Assembly: GCA_020847355.1 (NCBI GenBank)
Contig: JADLCG010000096.1
Coordinates: forward strand, 1-12,636
Reading direction: 5' to 3'
DNA: 12,636 nt
Source of the DNA: Anaerolineales bacterium
GTDB lineage: Bacteria > Chloroflexota > Anaerolineae > Anaerolineales > Villigracilaceae
Shown: one piece after another, positions 12,540 through 12,636 of the stretch
Numbering within the stretch: position 1 is the stretch's first letter
Layout of the letters: the number at the start of each line of letters is the position of its first letter
Notes under the pieces: model-generated
What the model was told of the DNA's origin: nothing
Database searches by the model: none
What the model saw: only the letters and a program-made list of their open reading frames with translations
Program-made: the position numbers and the translations under genes

Positions 12540-12567
12540 CGACTTGCGACTTATGACTCTTCGACTT
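12540..12567. repeat. AAGTCG microrepeats (three copies on the minus strand)
   Basis: CGACTT occurs at 12540-12545, 12547-12552 and 12562-12567 on the plus strand (AAGTCG on the minus strand), with a related GACTC between. The block fills most of the 45-nt gap between the HlyD stop and the four-helix-bundle remnant. It may mark the edge of the inserted fragment. Confidence 0.45.
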
Positions 12568-12636
12568 ACTTAAAGACTACATCCGCCGGCATTCCGATTT
12601 TCAATTTACCGTCCACATTTTCAACGCTCAATTTGA
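12566..12636 (-). CDS. HlyD-family membrane-fusion (periplasmic adaptor) protein, C-terminal end only
   Basis: The last 23 codons of a gene that enters from the right edge: KLSVENVDGKLKIGMPADVVFK and a TAA stop at 12568-12566. The DGKLKIGMPADV pattern is the usual closing beta-strand of HlyD/AcrA/YbhG-type adaptor proteins, which connect an inner-membrane pump to an outer component or act with ABC-2 exporters. It precedes the two ATPases on the same strand, as ybhG precedes ybhF in the ybhGFSR arrangement. Only the end is visible, so the subfamily cannot be determined. Confidence 0.75.
   Translation of the reverse strand, partial: KLSVENVDGKLKIGMPADVVFK

Overview
The window looks like chromosomal DNA of a Chloroflexota bacterium, most likely class Anaerolineae. 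This is an inference from gene content: an A2-type caa3 oxidase, a secreted protein with NBR1-type Ig domains and Thr/Pro linkers, split YbhF-like ATPases, and scattered palindromic repeats. No rRNA or marker gene is present to confirm the lineage. I see no tRNA, rRNA, CRISPR array, prophage or intact transposase.

Layout. (1) Positions 1-3445, minus strand: a terminal-oxidase operon, coxB (subunit II fused to cytochrome c), coxA (subunit I with a four-helix N-terminal extension) and the start of a small subunit IV gene cut by the window edge. It has a clear sigma70-type promoter whose -35 box lies in a palindrome, and a leader of about 100 nt with competing hairpins. (2) 3498-4231, minus strand: a 63-aa membrane protein followed by peroxiredoxin Q/BCP, behind a near-consensus promoter. 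(3) 4248-6120, plus strand, divergent: a membrane-anchored glycerophosphodiesterase tightly coupled to a DUF1684 protein, closed by a strong bidirectional terminator. (4) 6125-8257, minus strand: a large secreted protein made of two copies of a two-domain unit (NBR1-Ig plus an unassigned beta-rich module), with a Thr/Pro tail. (5) 8440-10219, plus strand: DNA polymerase IV, apparently from a leaderless transcript, then a GyrI-like protein; together they suggest genotoxin tolerance. (6) 10263-10609: a perfect 33-nt palindrome, a PspC-domain protein and a MITE-like nested inverted repeat that fills the gap to the next operon. (7) 10610-12636, minus strand: the C-terminus of an HlyD-type adaptor, a 21-codon remnant of a four-helix-bundle gene, and two ABC ATPases matching the two halves of YbhF. 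No permease lies downstream of them.

The observations most worth following are the 21-codon remnant ORF whose stop overlaps the ATPase start (ATGA), the complementary degeneration of the two ATPases (one keeps the signature motif, the other keeps the H-loop), the duplicated secreted protein with its unassigned module, the coxB leader, and the two palindromic repeat elements. No wholly new multi-gene system is evident; most genes belong to recognisable families.
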